From assembly GCA_902798815.1 (NCBI GenBank), contig CADBYH010000008.1:1-55470 (forward strand): a stretch of 55,470 bases of DNA. The letters are read 5' to 3'. Source of the stretch: an uncultured Erysipelotrichaceae bacterium. Its GTDB lineage: Bacteria; Bacillota_I; Bacilli_A; RF39; UBA660. A program made the position numbers and the translations under genes. Below are positions 35,474 to 44,037 of the stretch, one piece after another; the stretch's first letter is position 1, and every line of letters starts with the position of its first letter. The notes beneath the pieces are model-generated. The model was not told where the DNA came from. It did not search any database and saw only the letters and a list, made by a program, of their open reading frames with translations.

Positions 35474-37093
35474 CTATTTTTCATTAAATGTGTCTGGTAA
35501 ATCATTTTCAAATAATGCATATACTTCTTTATTTGTTGCTTTTTTTCTAATATATGGATATGCATCTCTAACATCATTAAATACAATTATTTTATCTTTG
35601 TCAAATCCCTTAGTCATTAATCCTTCTCTTATTGGCTTTGTTCTTTTCTCACCAATTAATATTACTTCATCAGCAACTTCACTAATTTGCTCTCCAAATT
35701 TCATATTGTATTCATATTCTTTTTCACCTAGTTCTATCATTCCTGGTGTGACTACTATTTTCATACCTGGCATTTTACCTAGTATTTCACATGCATTCTT
35801 AGCACCTATTGGGTTTGAATTATATGCATCATCTATTTGATAGAAATTTCCTAGTTTTTTTAATTCTAATCTATGTTCAACTGGTTTTACTTTTTTTACT
35901 GCTTGAATTAATTCATCAATTTCAATATCAAATTCTTTTCCACAAGCAATTGCGGATAAAATATTATATACATTATGTTTTCCAAGTAATTTTGTTTCAA
36001 AATGATATTTTTTCTTTTTAGCTTTAAAAACTACATCGAATTCTGTTCCTTTACTTGAACATTTTATATTCGTTGCTCTTACATCTACATCTTTATTATC
36101 TATTCCAATCCAAATTATTTTAACTTTATTTTTCAATTTATAATTTTTTTGTAATGGATCATCTCCATTTAGAATTCCAAAACCATCACTTGGTAAAGAT
36201 TCAATAAGTTCAAATTTTCCTTTTTGAATATTTTCTTGACTACCAAAACTTTCTAAATGAGCAGTTCCTATACTTGTTAAAATACCATATTTGGGTTTTA
36301 TTAATCTACATAATGCAGCTATTTCTCCTCTTACATATGCTCCCATTTCTGCGATAAATATTTCAGTAAATTTATCCATATGATTATTTACTGTCATTAA
36401 TAAACCATTAAATGTATTTAAGTTTCTTGGTGTAGGCAAAGCATTATATCTAACATTTAAAACTTCACTCAAAATATTTTTACTACTTGTTTTTCCATAA
36501 CTACCAGTTATTCCTATTATTTTTAAATTAGTCATACTTTTTAATTTACTCTGAGCTTTATTCTTATAGTGAAGATATATCATTCTTTCTAAAGGCATAT
36601 TTATAAACATTGCTATTAAGAAAACAAATCTATTTAAATATAATAAAACACTTTCAATTAAAATCATTATCCAACAAAATGGCATATTACCAGTATTTAG
36701 TCCCCAAAATACTAATGGTATCAAATATATGATAGATCCTGTAAAAATCAATCTTTTTATTCTTGCTGTAATAACTAGCTTCTTTTTATTTTGATCATTT
36801 ATAATATTTCTATTTGCAATAAATCCATCAATTAGTAATAGAACTATCATAATACCCATAGATATTAACGATACATTTAATAAATCATATATTACAAATA
36901 CTCCTACTATAGATATTCCAATTACTATAATATTAAGATTAATAAATTCTAATATATTTTTAAATATCCATTTTACATAACGATTATTCTCATTATATAG
37001 ATTTTGTTGTAACATATGTAATGATCTATGTGACTTATAATAATTTGCATAAAATAATGCAAATACTAACAATAAATATACTATTATTATCAT
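35474..37093 (-). CDS. murF: MurF-type Mur ligase with N-terminal membrane segments
   Basis: A 539-residue Mur ligase. Residues 1-180 hold about four to five membrane helices, then the ligase: GITGSYGKTSSKNIL near 195 (P-loop), NTFNGLLMTVNNHM near 224, EMGAYVRGEI near 245, TSIGTAHLESFG near 270, and the C-terminal DDAYNSNPIGAKNA near 418. MurF adds D-Ala-D-Ala to UDP-MurNAc-tripeptide; adjacency to ddl supports that. The membrane N-terminus is not part of classical MurF but is found in related Firmicutes ligases. It follows the alpha/beta hydrolase gene by 11 bases. Confidence 0.85.
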   Translation of the reverse strand: MIIIVYLLLVFALFYANYYKSHRSLHMLQQNLYNENNRYVKWIFKNILEFINLNIIVIGISIVGVFVIYDLLNVSLISMGIMIVLLLIDGFIANRNIINDQNKKKLVITARIKRLIFTGSIIYLIPLVFWGLNTGNMPFCWIMILIESVLLYLNRFVFLIAMFINMPLERMIYLHYKNKAQSKLKSMTNLKIIGITGSYGKTSSKNILSEVLNVRYNALPTPRNLNTFNGLLMTVNNHMDKFTEIFIAEMGAYVRGEIAALCRLIKPKYGILTSIGTAHLESFGSQENIQKGKFELIESLPSDGFGILNGDDPLQKNYKLKNKVKIIWIGIDNKDVDVRATNIKCSSKGTEFDVVFKAKKKKYHFETKLLGKHNVYNILSAIACGKEFDIEIDELIQAVKKVKPVEHRLELKKLGNFYQIDDAYNSNPIGAKNACEILGKMPGMKIVVTPGMIELGEKEYEYNMKFGEQISEVADEVILIGEKRTKPIREGLMTKGFDKDKIIVFNDVRDAYPYIRKKATNKEVYALFENDLPDTFNEK

Positions 37094-37104
37094 CTTTTAT
37101 CCTC

Positions 37105-37824
37105 CTAAAAAAAGTTATTTAATATACTAACAACTCTTGGTAGATTTTCTAAGTATGCATAATGTGTTCCAGGTAAGATAATTAAAGCTGCATCTACCAT
37201 AATTTTTTCTAATTCTTTTGCCTCTTGAACAGGAGATTCAGTATCATTTTCTCCCCATATTAATAATGTTGGTTCTTCTATTTCTCTAGCATATTTTGAT
37301 AAATCTTCATTAACAACTTCAACTAATGTTTGTCTCATTATTGGACTTGCTGCTTTATAATCTCTTGAACCAATATACTTTTTCATAAATTCACCAAAAT
37401 TATTCATACCAGGTAATTTTTTTAATCCTTTAAGTACTCTTACAGTCAAAGAAAGAGATTCTTGAATTCTTATACATGGACTACCAAATAATACCATTTT
37501 TTCTATTGAATTTCTTGCACAATATCTGATTGCTAATCTCCCACCAAATGAATGTCCTATTACAATTGGTTTTTTTATTTTTAGTCTTTCAATAAATTCT
37601 TCTAAAAACAATTCATAATCATCTATTGTCCAAGGTAATGGTGGTTCAGAGCTCTCTCCAAAACCTGGTAAATCTAATATTGTTATTCTATGAGATTCAC
37701 TAAAACAATCTCCTAATGGTTTCATCATTTCAATATTTTGTCCCCATCCATGTAGGAGAATGATATCTTTTCCTTTACCATATTGTATGTAATTTATATC
37801 TAAGTCTTTAACATTTATTTTCAT
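37105..37824 (-). CDS. Alpha/beta hydrolase
   Basis: A 239-residue hydrolase of the alpha/beta fold. The oxyanion region LLHGWGQN is near residue 24, the nucleophile elbow GHSFGGR near 94-100, the acid in WGENDTESP near 189, and the catalytic His in GTHYAYLENLP near 220. Substrate unknown. It is the first gene of an operon with the MurF-type ligase, ddl and the DUF523 gene, so a wall-related role is possible but not shown. An extended -10 (TGATATAAT at 37842..37850) precedes it. Confidence 0.87.
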   Translation of the reverse strand: MKINVKDLDINYIQYGKGKDIILLHGWGQNIEMMKPLGDCFSESHRITILDLPGFGESSEPPLPWTIDDYELFLEEFIERLKIKKPIVIGHSFGGRLAIRYCARNSIEKMVLFGSPCIRIQESLSLTVRVLKGLKKLPGMNNFGEFMKKYIGSRDYKAASPIMRQTLVEVVNEDLSKYAREIEEPTLLIWGENDTESPVQEAKELEKIMVDAALIILPGTHYAYLENLPRVVSILNNFF

Positions 37825-37841
37825 AGAATCACTCCAATACC

Positions 37842-37850
37842 ATTATATCA
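37842..37850 (-). promoter_or_regulatory. Extended -10 promoter of the hydrolase-murF-ddl operon
   Basis: On the minus strand TGATATAAT, about 18 bases before the ATG, giving a very short leader. An inverted repeat TTTACATTT/AAATGTAAA lies further upstream at 37894-37923. Confidence 0.5.
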
Positions 37851-37931
37851 TAATTAAAATATATGTTAAATAAATTGCTTTTGATAAAAAATATTTACAT
37901 TTATATATGTGTCCAAATGTAAAGAAAGTGT

Positions 37932-37954
37932 AAAAAAAAGAAGTGTTGCACTTC
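37932..37954 (-). terminator. Terminator of the 298-residue protein gene
   Basis: Six-base stem GAAGTG/CACTTC (37940-37954) with a three-base loop and eight U in the minus transcript, just after the stop at 37960. Confidence 0.88.
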
Positions 37955-37959
37955 TCTTT

Positions 37960-38856
37960 TTATTTTATTTTTTCTATTGAATAAAAGATGTATTCACTTG
38001 TTGTTCTTGCTTTAAATGTATATTTAAATGTTGATAGTCTAGAACCATATTTTCCAACAATTTCATCTACATTCAAAACACCATTTTTAAGATTTACAGT
38101 TGCTACTAATTTCTTTTTATCTTTTGATGTATAAATATTTGCTTTTCCAGTTGGTTCTTCAGCAACTCTTTGTTCAACTTCTTCTGGAATATTTTCATCT
38201 GCTTCAGGAGCATCTTCTTCTGTATTTGTTTCAGTAGTATTACTTTCTGGTTCTTTTGTTGTCTCTGTTGGTTGTTCACTAACGTATTCAACAAATAATA
38301 CTTTTTTCTTAACAACAATATCTTCTTTTTCAATATTTGTTGAAACATCCTTTGTTATATAACCGGCATGTTTGTTATTTATTAATTCTTTTACATTATA
38401 TGAATATGTATCTGATTTTTTATCATAATTTAAATTATAGTTTGTTCCAACATCTATTGTTTTAGGTTTATATTTTAAATAGTTTCCAAATATTTGTGAA
38501 AAATTATTTTTTATTATACTTCCGCTTATTGTACCCGAATTTGTATTTGTTATTTCTTTATATATAGATACATATAGGGCAGCACTTGGATCAAATTCAT
38601 CTGCATATAATTCTTTTTCTGCATATAAATATCCATAATAATTTGATGTTGGATCATTAAATGCATCATTGAACAAATTCATAGTATTGTTTATTTCATA
38701 AAAAGCATTTAAATCAATATCTTTTCCACTAATTTGTGTAGTAACTGGTTCTTCTTTTTCTACTAAAACAAACTTATCTACTACAATATAACCTGCTAAT
38801 AAAAGTATGATTATTATTAATACTAATATAAATTTTATTGATTTATTATTTGACAT
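37960..38856 (-). CDS. Membrane-anchored protein with Glu/Thr-rich segment, unknown
   Basis: A 298-residue protein with one N-terminal membrane helix (about 8-28) and an outside part. Residues about 35-175 form a domain of mixed structure (DLNAFYEINNTMNLFNDAF...), 190-240 are rich in Glu and Thr (linker), and the end reads KANIYTSKDKKKLVATVNLKNG with a beta-rich finish. I do not recognise a family. It follows its own RBS and stands alone between two terminators. Confidence 0.65.
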   Translation of the reverse strand: MSNNKSIKFILVLIIIILLLAGYIVVDKFVLVEKEEPVTTQISGKDIDLNAFYEINNTMNLFNDAFNDPTSNYYGYLYAEKELYADEFDPSAALYVSIYKEITNTNSGTISGSIIKNNFSQIFGNYLKYKPKTIDVGTNYNLNYDKKSDTYSYNVKELINNKHAGYITKDVSTNIEKEDIVVKKKVLFVEYVSEQPTETTKEPESNTTETNTEEDAPEADENIPEEVEQRVAEEPTGKANIYTSKDKKKLVATVNLKNGVLNVDEIVGKYGSRLSTFKYTFKARTTSEYIFYSIEKIK

Positions 38857-38931
38857 ATCACACTCTCCTTATCTTCTTTTATTATAGATAATTTATAATA
38901 ATATTTCAATAATAAACCCTATTTTACTTTA

Positions 38932-39810
38932 TTATGATTGTAAAGTTCGTCTATTAATTTCGTCAACTAATGACAATCTTTTTATTTTTATGTTATTTCT
39001 TCCAGTACCTACATATATATCTGGTTTTGCTTTTGGTCCATGATAATCACTTCCTCCGCTTATAAGAAGATTATTATCATGAGCAACTTTTTCATAAAAG
39101 TCCATTTCTTCTTTAGTATGAGAAGAATGATATACCTCTATTCCTTGTAATCCACATTTAATCATATCTTTTAAAAGAATTAAAAACTCCTTTTCTGATA
39201 GTTCAAGTGATTTAGGATGAGCAAGAACTGGAATACCTCCACTTTGTTTAATTAAATCTAAACATTCATAATATTTTAAACCTTTATTTCTACCTCTTAC
39301 TTTTTCATGGGCATCTTCTAGGTATTTATCAAATGCTTCTTGAATTGTTTTTACATATCCATTTTTTAATAGCATTCTAGCAACATCCGGTCTACCTAGA
39401 TTATGAGGTTCATTTATTAATTTTTTTAAATCTTCATATGTAAATGATATATTATAATCTTTTTTTATTTGTTCTATTACTGATAATACAGAATTAGTAC
39501 TATTATCTTTTAATTTACTCATCTTTTCATTTAGGATAGGACTATTTATATCATAATCGTATCCTAAAATATGCATTCTTCCTTTTGGTACTTTAGCAGA
39601 TAATTCAATTCCATTTATAATTTGGATTTTATTATCTTTTATATTTTTATTATCTCTATTAATATTCTTTATTCCATTTATTGTGTTATGATCAGTTATT
39701 GACATAACAGATATATTATTTTCTACTGCTAGTTCTATTAATTCATCTGGAGTTAATTCTCCATCTGAATATGTTGTATGCATATGCATATCTATTAACT
39801 TCTTTTCCAT
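38932..39810 (-). CDS. PHP-domain phosphoesterase
   Basis: A 292-residue PHP protein. Metal-binding motifs: DMHMHTTYSDGE near residue 7, SITDHNTI near 37, a His in LAHPKSLEL near 196, and GGSDYHGPK near 252. The whole layout matches YciV/RNase AM-type 3',5'-nucleoside bisphosphate phosphatases; the exact substrate is inferred from family. It follows the MBL-fold gene by only 2 bases, at the end of the coaE-coaD operon. Confidence 0.9.
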   Translation of the reverse strand: MEKKLIDMHMHTTYSDGELTPDELIELAVENNISVMSITDHNTINGIKNINRDNKNIKDNKIQIINGIELSAKVPKGRMHILGYDYDINSPILNEKMSKLKDNSTNSVLSVIEQIKKDYNISFTYEDLKKLINEPHNLGRPDVARMLLKNGYVKTIQEAFDKYLEDAHEKVRGRNKGLKYYECLDLIKQSGGIPVLAHPKSLELSEKEFLILLKDMIKCGLQGIEVYHSSHTKEEMDFYEKVAHDNNLLISGGSDYHGPKAKPDIYVGTGRNNIKIKRLSLVDEINRRTLQS

Positions 39811-39812
39811 AG

Positions 39813-40574
39813 TTACCTCCTTAATATTAATTTTTTTCCTTCTTCAGCAACTTCTACATTTTCAAAGTTTTGCTTTGCTTCTTCTAAATATAATCTTTTT
39901 TCTTCTTCAGGCCAAAAATGTGTTAATAATAATTTTTTGGCATTAGATTTACTTGCTAAAATACCAGCATCATAAGCAGTCATATGAGTTTTAATATTAG
40001 CATTATGTTTTTGTAAGAAAGAACTCTCACAAATTATTAAATCGGCATCTTTGCAAAAATCTACTAATTTACTAAAATTTGTTGTACCTACATCAGAAGT
40101 ATAAACAATTTTAAAATCTTTGTTTTGTATTTTAACCATGTATGATTCAATAGTATGTGAATTATTATCTTCAAAAGATATATTCAAATCATCTACTGTA
40201 AATGAATACAAATCATTTATATCGTAATAATCTGAGTAACTATCGTTATTTGAAATAATCGATGTTTTATTAGATGAAAAGTCATTTTGAGGTAAATAAA
40301 TCTTTACTTTCTTATCAAGTAATCCTAAATTATGATAAACATGAGAAGCATATTGTAAAGCACCTAAATCGCTAAAATGATCTTTATGGTAATGAGTAAT
40401 GATTACACTTAAATCTTTTAAATCTTTTGGAAAATTTAATAATCTTGTTATACCATTACCGCAATCTAATATTATTTTTTTACTATTATATTCAAATAAA
40501 AATCCTGGACAATTCATATTTCCTTTTGGATAAGGTGATATCGTTCCAAGTGGTGTAATTGCTATTTTACTCAT
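39813..40574 (-). CDS. MBL-fold metallo-hydrolase (RNase Z-like)
   Basis: A 253-residue metallo-beta-lactamase-fold enzyme. The core motif VIITHYHKDHFSDLGAL is the HxHxDH zinc site; later Asp in YTSDVGTTNFS, His in IKTHMTAYDAG and LLTHFWPEE complete the metal ligands. Length and motifs suit single-domain RNase Z-like or phosphodiesterase members, so the substrate is uncertain. Its ATG overlaps the coaD stop (ATGA) and the PHP gene follows. Confidence 0.88.
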   Translation of the reverse strand: MSKIAITPLGTISPYPKGNMNCPGFLFEYNSKKIILDCGNGITRLLNFPKDLKDLSVIITHYHKDHFSDLGALQYASHVYHNLGLLDKKVKIYLPQNDFSSNKTSIISNNDSYSDYYDINDLYSFTVDDLNISFEDNNSHTIESYMVKIQNKDFKIVYTSDVGTTNFSKLVDFCKDADLIICESSFLQKHNANIKTHMTAYDAGILASKSNAKKLLLTHFWPEEEKRLYLEEAKQNFENVEVAEEGKKLILRR

Positions 40575-41065
40575 CTTATTAACCTCCTTTTCTTTACTAC
40601 CATTCTATCCATAACAATTGGATCTACATATTTTGAAATATCTTTATCAAGATTAAAAACTTCTTTAACCATGCTTGATGATACAAATTGATAATCTTTA
40701 TCTGCAAATAAACAAATTGTATTTACTTTATTATTAGATATTTCTTTATTCATTTGTTGTAATTGAACTTCATAATCATAATCACTTAAACTTCTAAGTC
40801 CTCTAATAATTGCCTTACACTCATTAAGTAGAGCAACATCAACTGCAGCACCACTAGCAGAAATAACTCTTACATTATTCATTCTTTGATATAGTTCTTT
40901 AATTATTTCCAATCTTTCTTCTAGAGTAAATAATCCGGATTTTTTTGAAGGATTTTGCATAACTGCAATTATTACTTCATCAAACAAGGCACTTGCCTGT
41001 TCAACAATATTCATATGTCCTTTTGTCATTGGATCAAAACTTCCTGGATATAAAACTTTTGTCAT
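40571..41065 (-). CDS. coaD: Phosphopantetheine adenylyltransferase
   Basis: A 164-residue nucleotidyltransferase: it joins 4'-phosphopantetheine to ATP, giving dephospho-CoA. The HxGH-type motif is TKGHMNIV in PGSFDPMTKGHMN near residue 7-20; the RGLRSLSDYDYE motif is near 90 and FVSSSMVKEV near 127. It follows coaE with a 32-base overlap and is followed by the MBL gene. Together CoaE and CoaD complete the last two steps of CoA synthesis. Confidence 0.97.
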   Translation of the reverse strand: MTKVLYPGSFDPMTKGHMNIVEQASALFDEVIIAVMQNPSKKSGLFTLEERLEIIKELYQRMNNVRVISASGAAVDVALLNECKAIIRGLRSLSDYDYEVQLQQMNKEISNNKVNTICLFADKDYQFVSSSMVKEVFNLDKDISKYVDPIVMDRMVVKKRRLIR

Positions 41066-41618
41066 TTATTTTCACCATCCTTTTTAAGGTTTCTGTTGTT
41101 GTATCTTTTAAAATAATATCGAAATCTTCTTTCTTATAATTTGGAGCGTTATTATCTCGTTCTAAAAAATTTTCTTCAGCTATCTTATCTCTTTTTAGTA
41201 CTCTTTCTTTTCTAATTTCAAAAGGAATATCAAGAAGTATCTTTAAATCACACATATTATAATAATCTGTATATGGTAATAACAACCAATCAAGTACAAT
41301 TATTTTTTGGTTATTATCATCAATTATTTGATCTATTTCCTTCTTCATATATCCCCAGGTTATTTCCTCTAATATATGCATATTATCTTTCGAGTTAAAA
41401 ACAATTGGTGCAAGTTTTTTTCTATCGACTTCATTATTTGTTAATACTTTGTCAGAAAATTGATCAATTATTTTTTTTCGTACTTCTTCATTAGAATATG
41501 ATTTATGACCAATTTTATCGATATCAACTACTACAACAGCTTCTTGATAGATTTCTTTTAAATAATTTGAAATTGTTGTTTTTCCTGAACCTGATTTTCC
41601 ACAAATGCCAATAATCAT
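41034..41618 (-). CDS. coaE: Dephospho-CoA kinase
   Basis: A 194-residue P-loop kinase that phosphorylates dephospho-CoA. Walker A is GICGKSGSGKTTI near residue 3-15; VVVVDIDKIGHKSY near 28 corresponds to the usual D-x-D-x-hydrophobic motif, and a lid with RKERVLKRDKI follows. I start at 41618, where AAAGGAG lies 7 bases before the ATG; an in-frame ATG at 41675 has no ribosome site. It overlaps coaD by 32 bases, so the pair is probably co-regulated. Confidence 0.88.
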   Translation of the reverse strand: MIIGICGKSGSGKTTISNYLKEIYQEAVVVVDIDKIGHKSYSNEEVRKKIIDQFSDKVLTNNEVDRKKLAPIVFNSKDNMHILEEITWGYMKKEIDQIIDDNNQKIIVLDWLLLPYTDYYNMCDLKILLDIPFEIRKERVLKRDKIAEENFLERDNNAPNYKKEDFDIILKDTTTETLKRMVKINDKSFISRKF

Positions 41619-41727
41619 ATTTTTTCTCCTTTCTAATTGAATTATATTACCATTTTTGTTATAATTAAAATACATATTTATTATGATTATTATAACTTGT
41701 AGTTATTGTTGTATTAGGGGGATTTTT

Positions 41728-42621
41728 ATGAATATTGATTTTGAATTATATAGAGTGTTTTATGTTGTTGCAAATAATGGAAATATAACAAAAGCAAGTG
41801 AAGAATTAAATATTAGTCAACCTGCTATATCTAAATCTATTAAAAATTTAGAGAGTCAATTAGGAGGTCAATTATTTGTAAGAACAAAACGAGGAGTAAT
41901 TTTAACTGAAGAAGGAAAAGAGTTTTATAAATATATAAAACATGCTATTGAATATATAAATAATGCGGAGAATAAGTTTAGTGAGTTAATTAATCTTGAA
42001 GTTGGTTCAATAAGAATAGGAGTTAGTACAACTATAACAAGAGAGTTTTTACTTCCATATTTGGAGGAATTCCATAAATTATACCCAAGAATTGATATCC
42101 AAATTGTCACAAACTATACTACAGATTTATTTCCAATGTTACGTAATGGATTACTTGATTTAATTCTTCTTAATTTAAGTGGAAAAAGTTATGGTAAAGA
42201 TATTGAAATTACTAAATGTAGAAAGTTACACGATATATTTGTTGTTAATGAAAATTATAAAGAATTAACTAATAAAAAAGTTTCATTAAAGACATTATGT
42301 AAATATCCTTTAATATTACAAGCAAAAGGATCAAATACAAGGGAATTTTTAGATAGTTTCACTAAAAAATATGATATTACATTAAAACCAAACATTGATA
42401 TTGCAAGTTATTCATTAGTATATGAATTTACTAAAATTGGTCTAGGTGTTGGTTATGTAACAAAAGAATATGTTACTAAAGATTTAGAGAACGGAACTCT
42501 TTATGAAATAGATTTAGAAGAAAGAATTCCAAGTAGATTTATTGGTATTGCATTATGTAAAAATAGTGTTCCAAATTTTAGTACCAAGAAACTTATTGAA
42601 ATTATAAACAAAAAAAAATAA
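41728..42621 (+). CDS. LysR-family transcriptional regulator
   Basis: A 297-residue LysR regulator. The N-terminal helix-turn-helix reads LYRVFYVVANNGNITKASEE and then ISQPAISKSIKNLE near residue 8-43; the rest is the effector-binding domain starting near residue 90 (GSIRIGVSTTITREFLL). I chose the ATG at 41728, 6 bases after AGGGGG. It is divergent from coaE, with a 109-base gap, and convergent with the Fic operon, separated by a shared terminator. Its ligand and targets are unknown. Confidence 0.92.
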   Translation: MNIDFELYRVFYVVANNGNITKASEELNISQPAISKSIKNLESQLGGQLFVRTKRGVILTEEGKEFYKYIKHAIEYINNAENKFSELINLEVGSIRIGVSTTITREFLLPYLEEFHKLYPRIDIQIVTNYTTDLFPMLRNGLLDLILLNLSGKSYGKDIEITKCRKLHDIFVVNENYKELTNKKVSLKTLCKYPLILQAKGSNTREFLDSFTKKYDITLKPNIDIASYSLVYEFTKIGLGVGYVTKEYVTKDLENGTLYEIDLEERIPSRFIGIALCKNSVPNFSTKKLIEIINKKK

Positions 42622-42641
42622 ACATTTAGTTTATTTTTTTT
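42612..42641. terminator. Bidirectional terminator between the LysR gene and the Fic operon
   Basis: Stem AATAAAC/GTTTATT (42617-42623 with 42629-42635) with A- and T-runs on both sides, between two convergent stops. Confidence 0.82.
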
Positions 42642-43302
42642 TAGGTTCTTCTTTTGTTTGACATTTTGAAATAGCTTTTTCGAATACTCTTGCCAAAGGT
42701 TTAATTTCTGGATAGTATTCATCTGGAAGTGAAGCTAATACAAACATATCTCTAATATTTATTTTAGCTATCTTTCCATTTTCTCTATATGTTCTATTTA
42801 ATTCATTAATAAAATCTTGTATATCAAACTGAAAACCATGTTCTTTGGCATAAATAAATGCAAAAGATAATATAGTTCTTGTATTACCATCTCTAAACGG
42901 ATGCACTTTCCAAAGTAAAGCAAGTTTTCTTGAGAAAAGGTATGATATCTCCTCTACACTTTTATCTTGCCAAGCAATTTTATTTAAGTCATTTAATCTC
43001 TTTTTTAAATCTTTACTAATACTTTTTGGTTCAGAATACGGAACAGTATATCTTGGTAAAACCGCTTCATACTTTATCAATGGGACAGTTCTATATTCTC
43101 CTGCCCAATCAAATATATCTTCAAAAATATGTTTATGAACTCTTTTTATTAAATCTTCATCAAAATATGTTACTTCTACAGAATCAATGTCCATTAATTT
43201 TGCAAATCCAATATCTGCCTCTGCTTGATTTAATTTTTCATAATCATCTATATCGAATTTATTTCTTAATACTCCATTTGAATATATATAAGGATCTGTC
43301 AT
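42631..43302 (-). CDS. Fic-domain toxin (VbhT-like)
   Basis: A 223-residue Fic protein; Fic enzymes transfer AMP or related groups to target proteins. The FIC motif HPFRDGNTRTILSFAF is complete (HxFxxGNxR) near residue 137. The upstream N-terminus YSNGVLRNKFDIDDYEKLNQ and RVHKHIFEDIFDWAGEYRTV match the common fic-doc layout. I start at 43302, two bases after the stop of the antitoxin-like gene. The activity should be held by the small VbhA-like protein. The gene is third in an operon of three. Confidence 0.88.
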   Translation of the reverse strand: MTDPYIYSNGVLRNKFDIDDYEKLNQAEADIGFAKLMDIDSVEVTYFDEDLIKRVHKHIFEDIFDWAGEYRTVPLIKYEAVLPRYTVPYSEPKSISKDLKKRLNDLNKIAWQDKSVEEISYLFSRKLALLWKVHPFRDGNTRTILSFAFIYAKEHGFQFDIQDFINELNRTYRENGKIAKINIRDMFVLASLPDEYYPEIKPLARVFEKAISKCQTKEEPKKK

Positions 43303-43303
43303 A

Positions 43304-43504
43304 TTATTCAACACCCTTCTTTTTATACATATCAATTATTTTTTGTTGAACATCTTTTAATTCTGTTTTTCCATTTATATATTCATTAACATATTTCATA
43401 GCTTCTTTTGAAGGTGCACTGGCATCACTCATCGAAATACCTAATGCTTTATATACTATTTTTGTTCTTTCTTCTTTTGTAGTTTCACTTATTAAATATT
43501 TCAT
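43304..43504 (-). CDS. VbhA-like antitoxin of the Fic protein
   Basis: A 66-residue helical protein. The sequence AAlign-by-eye to VbhA is good: KALGISMSDASAPSKEAM and then YINGKTELKDVQQKIIDMY match the VbhA pattern around the inhibitory motif and the GEL/GEI segment. The inhibitory Glu of S-x-x-x-E-G is Asp here in ISMSDA, a conservative change. It would block the ATP site of the Fic protein encoded next. The RBS GGAGG precedes the ATG. Confidence 0.75.
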   Translation of the reverse strand: MKYLISETTKEERTKIVYKALGISMSDASAPSKEAMKYVNEYINGKTELKDVQQKIIDMYKKKGVE

Positions 43505-43530
43505 ATTTCCTCCATAAAAAGATATTATGA

Positions 43531-43956
43531 CTATTTCAATGATTTATTTAGTTGTATATCTCTTTCTTTTAATCTTCGTTCTAATAATTCACTTGGATAG
43601 AAAACTTCTTGTTTTTCAGATTGCTCTGAAATACATACTGACTTCCATGCATTAATAGTTGGATTTCCTTTTTTTAATAATTTACTTGCTCCAACACCAA
43701 AATCAATACTTCTAGTATTAAATGAAGATGCAGATTTTCTAAATTTTGCATTTATATATTCTTCTTTTAATTCAACTAGGAACATTGTTAATGCTCTACT
43801 ACTGAATAAATTATTTTCTTCCAAGAATTTTCCATATAATTCTATAAATTCTTTTAAAGAATATAGATCATTTAAATCTCTTGTTTCTAAAAAAACTTTA
43901 TTTTCTGCAAAAAACTTAGACAATAATCTTTTTTCATTTTTACTTAATTCAACCAT
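43531..43956 (-). CDS. First gene of the Fic operon, unknown
   Basis: A 141-residue protein, mostly helical and charged (MVELSKNEKRLLSKFF...), not recognised. It is co-directional with the VbhA-like and Fic genes, with a 26-base gap, so it belongs to the same transcript. It may be the operon regulator, given the palindromic operator upstream. Start at 43956, 7 bases after GGGGG; the upstream ATG at 43995 lies before the operator palindrome. Confidence 0.6.
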   Translation of the reverse strand: MVELSKNEKRLLSKFFAENKVFLETRDLNDLYSLKEFIELYGKFLEENNLFSSRALTMFLVELKEEYINAKFRKSASSFNTRSIDFGVGASKLLKKGNPTINAWKSVCISEQSEKQEVFYPSELLERRLKERDIQLNKSLK

Positions 43957-43978
43957 TTTTATTCCCCCTACTTCTTTA

Positions 43979-43992
43979 TTGGTATATACCAA
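43979..43992. promoter_or_regulatory. Palindromic operator of the Fic operon
   Basis: TTGGTATATACCAA, a perfect 14-base palindrome. It sits between the promoter (-10 at 44011..44006) and the ribosome site, so a repressor bound here would block transcription early. The binding protein is not known. Confidence 0.7.
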
Positions 43993-44005
43993 CAAAACCT
44001 CGTAA

Positions 44006-44034
44006 ATTATACCACATTTTTAGAAAAAAGTAAA
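44006..44034 (-). promoter_or_regulatory. Promoter of the Fic operon
   Basis: On the minus strand TTTACT (44034..44029), a 17-base spacer and TATAAT (44011..44006) preceded by TGG, an extended -10. The -35 touches the stop of mtnN. Confidence 0.75.
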
Positions 44035-44037
44035 GTT

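Noticed and set aside
38106-38348. An 80-codon minus-strand frame inside the 298-residue protein gene
   Set aside because: It lies in another frame of the Glu/Thr-rich linker and is rich in Lys and Gln because of composition; no ribosome site.
40571-40574. Possible Mycoplasma code (TGA as Trp)
   Set aside because: coaD and the 46 kb ATPase gene both end at TGA at the right family lengths, and Trp is coded by TGG throughout.
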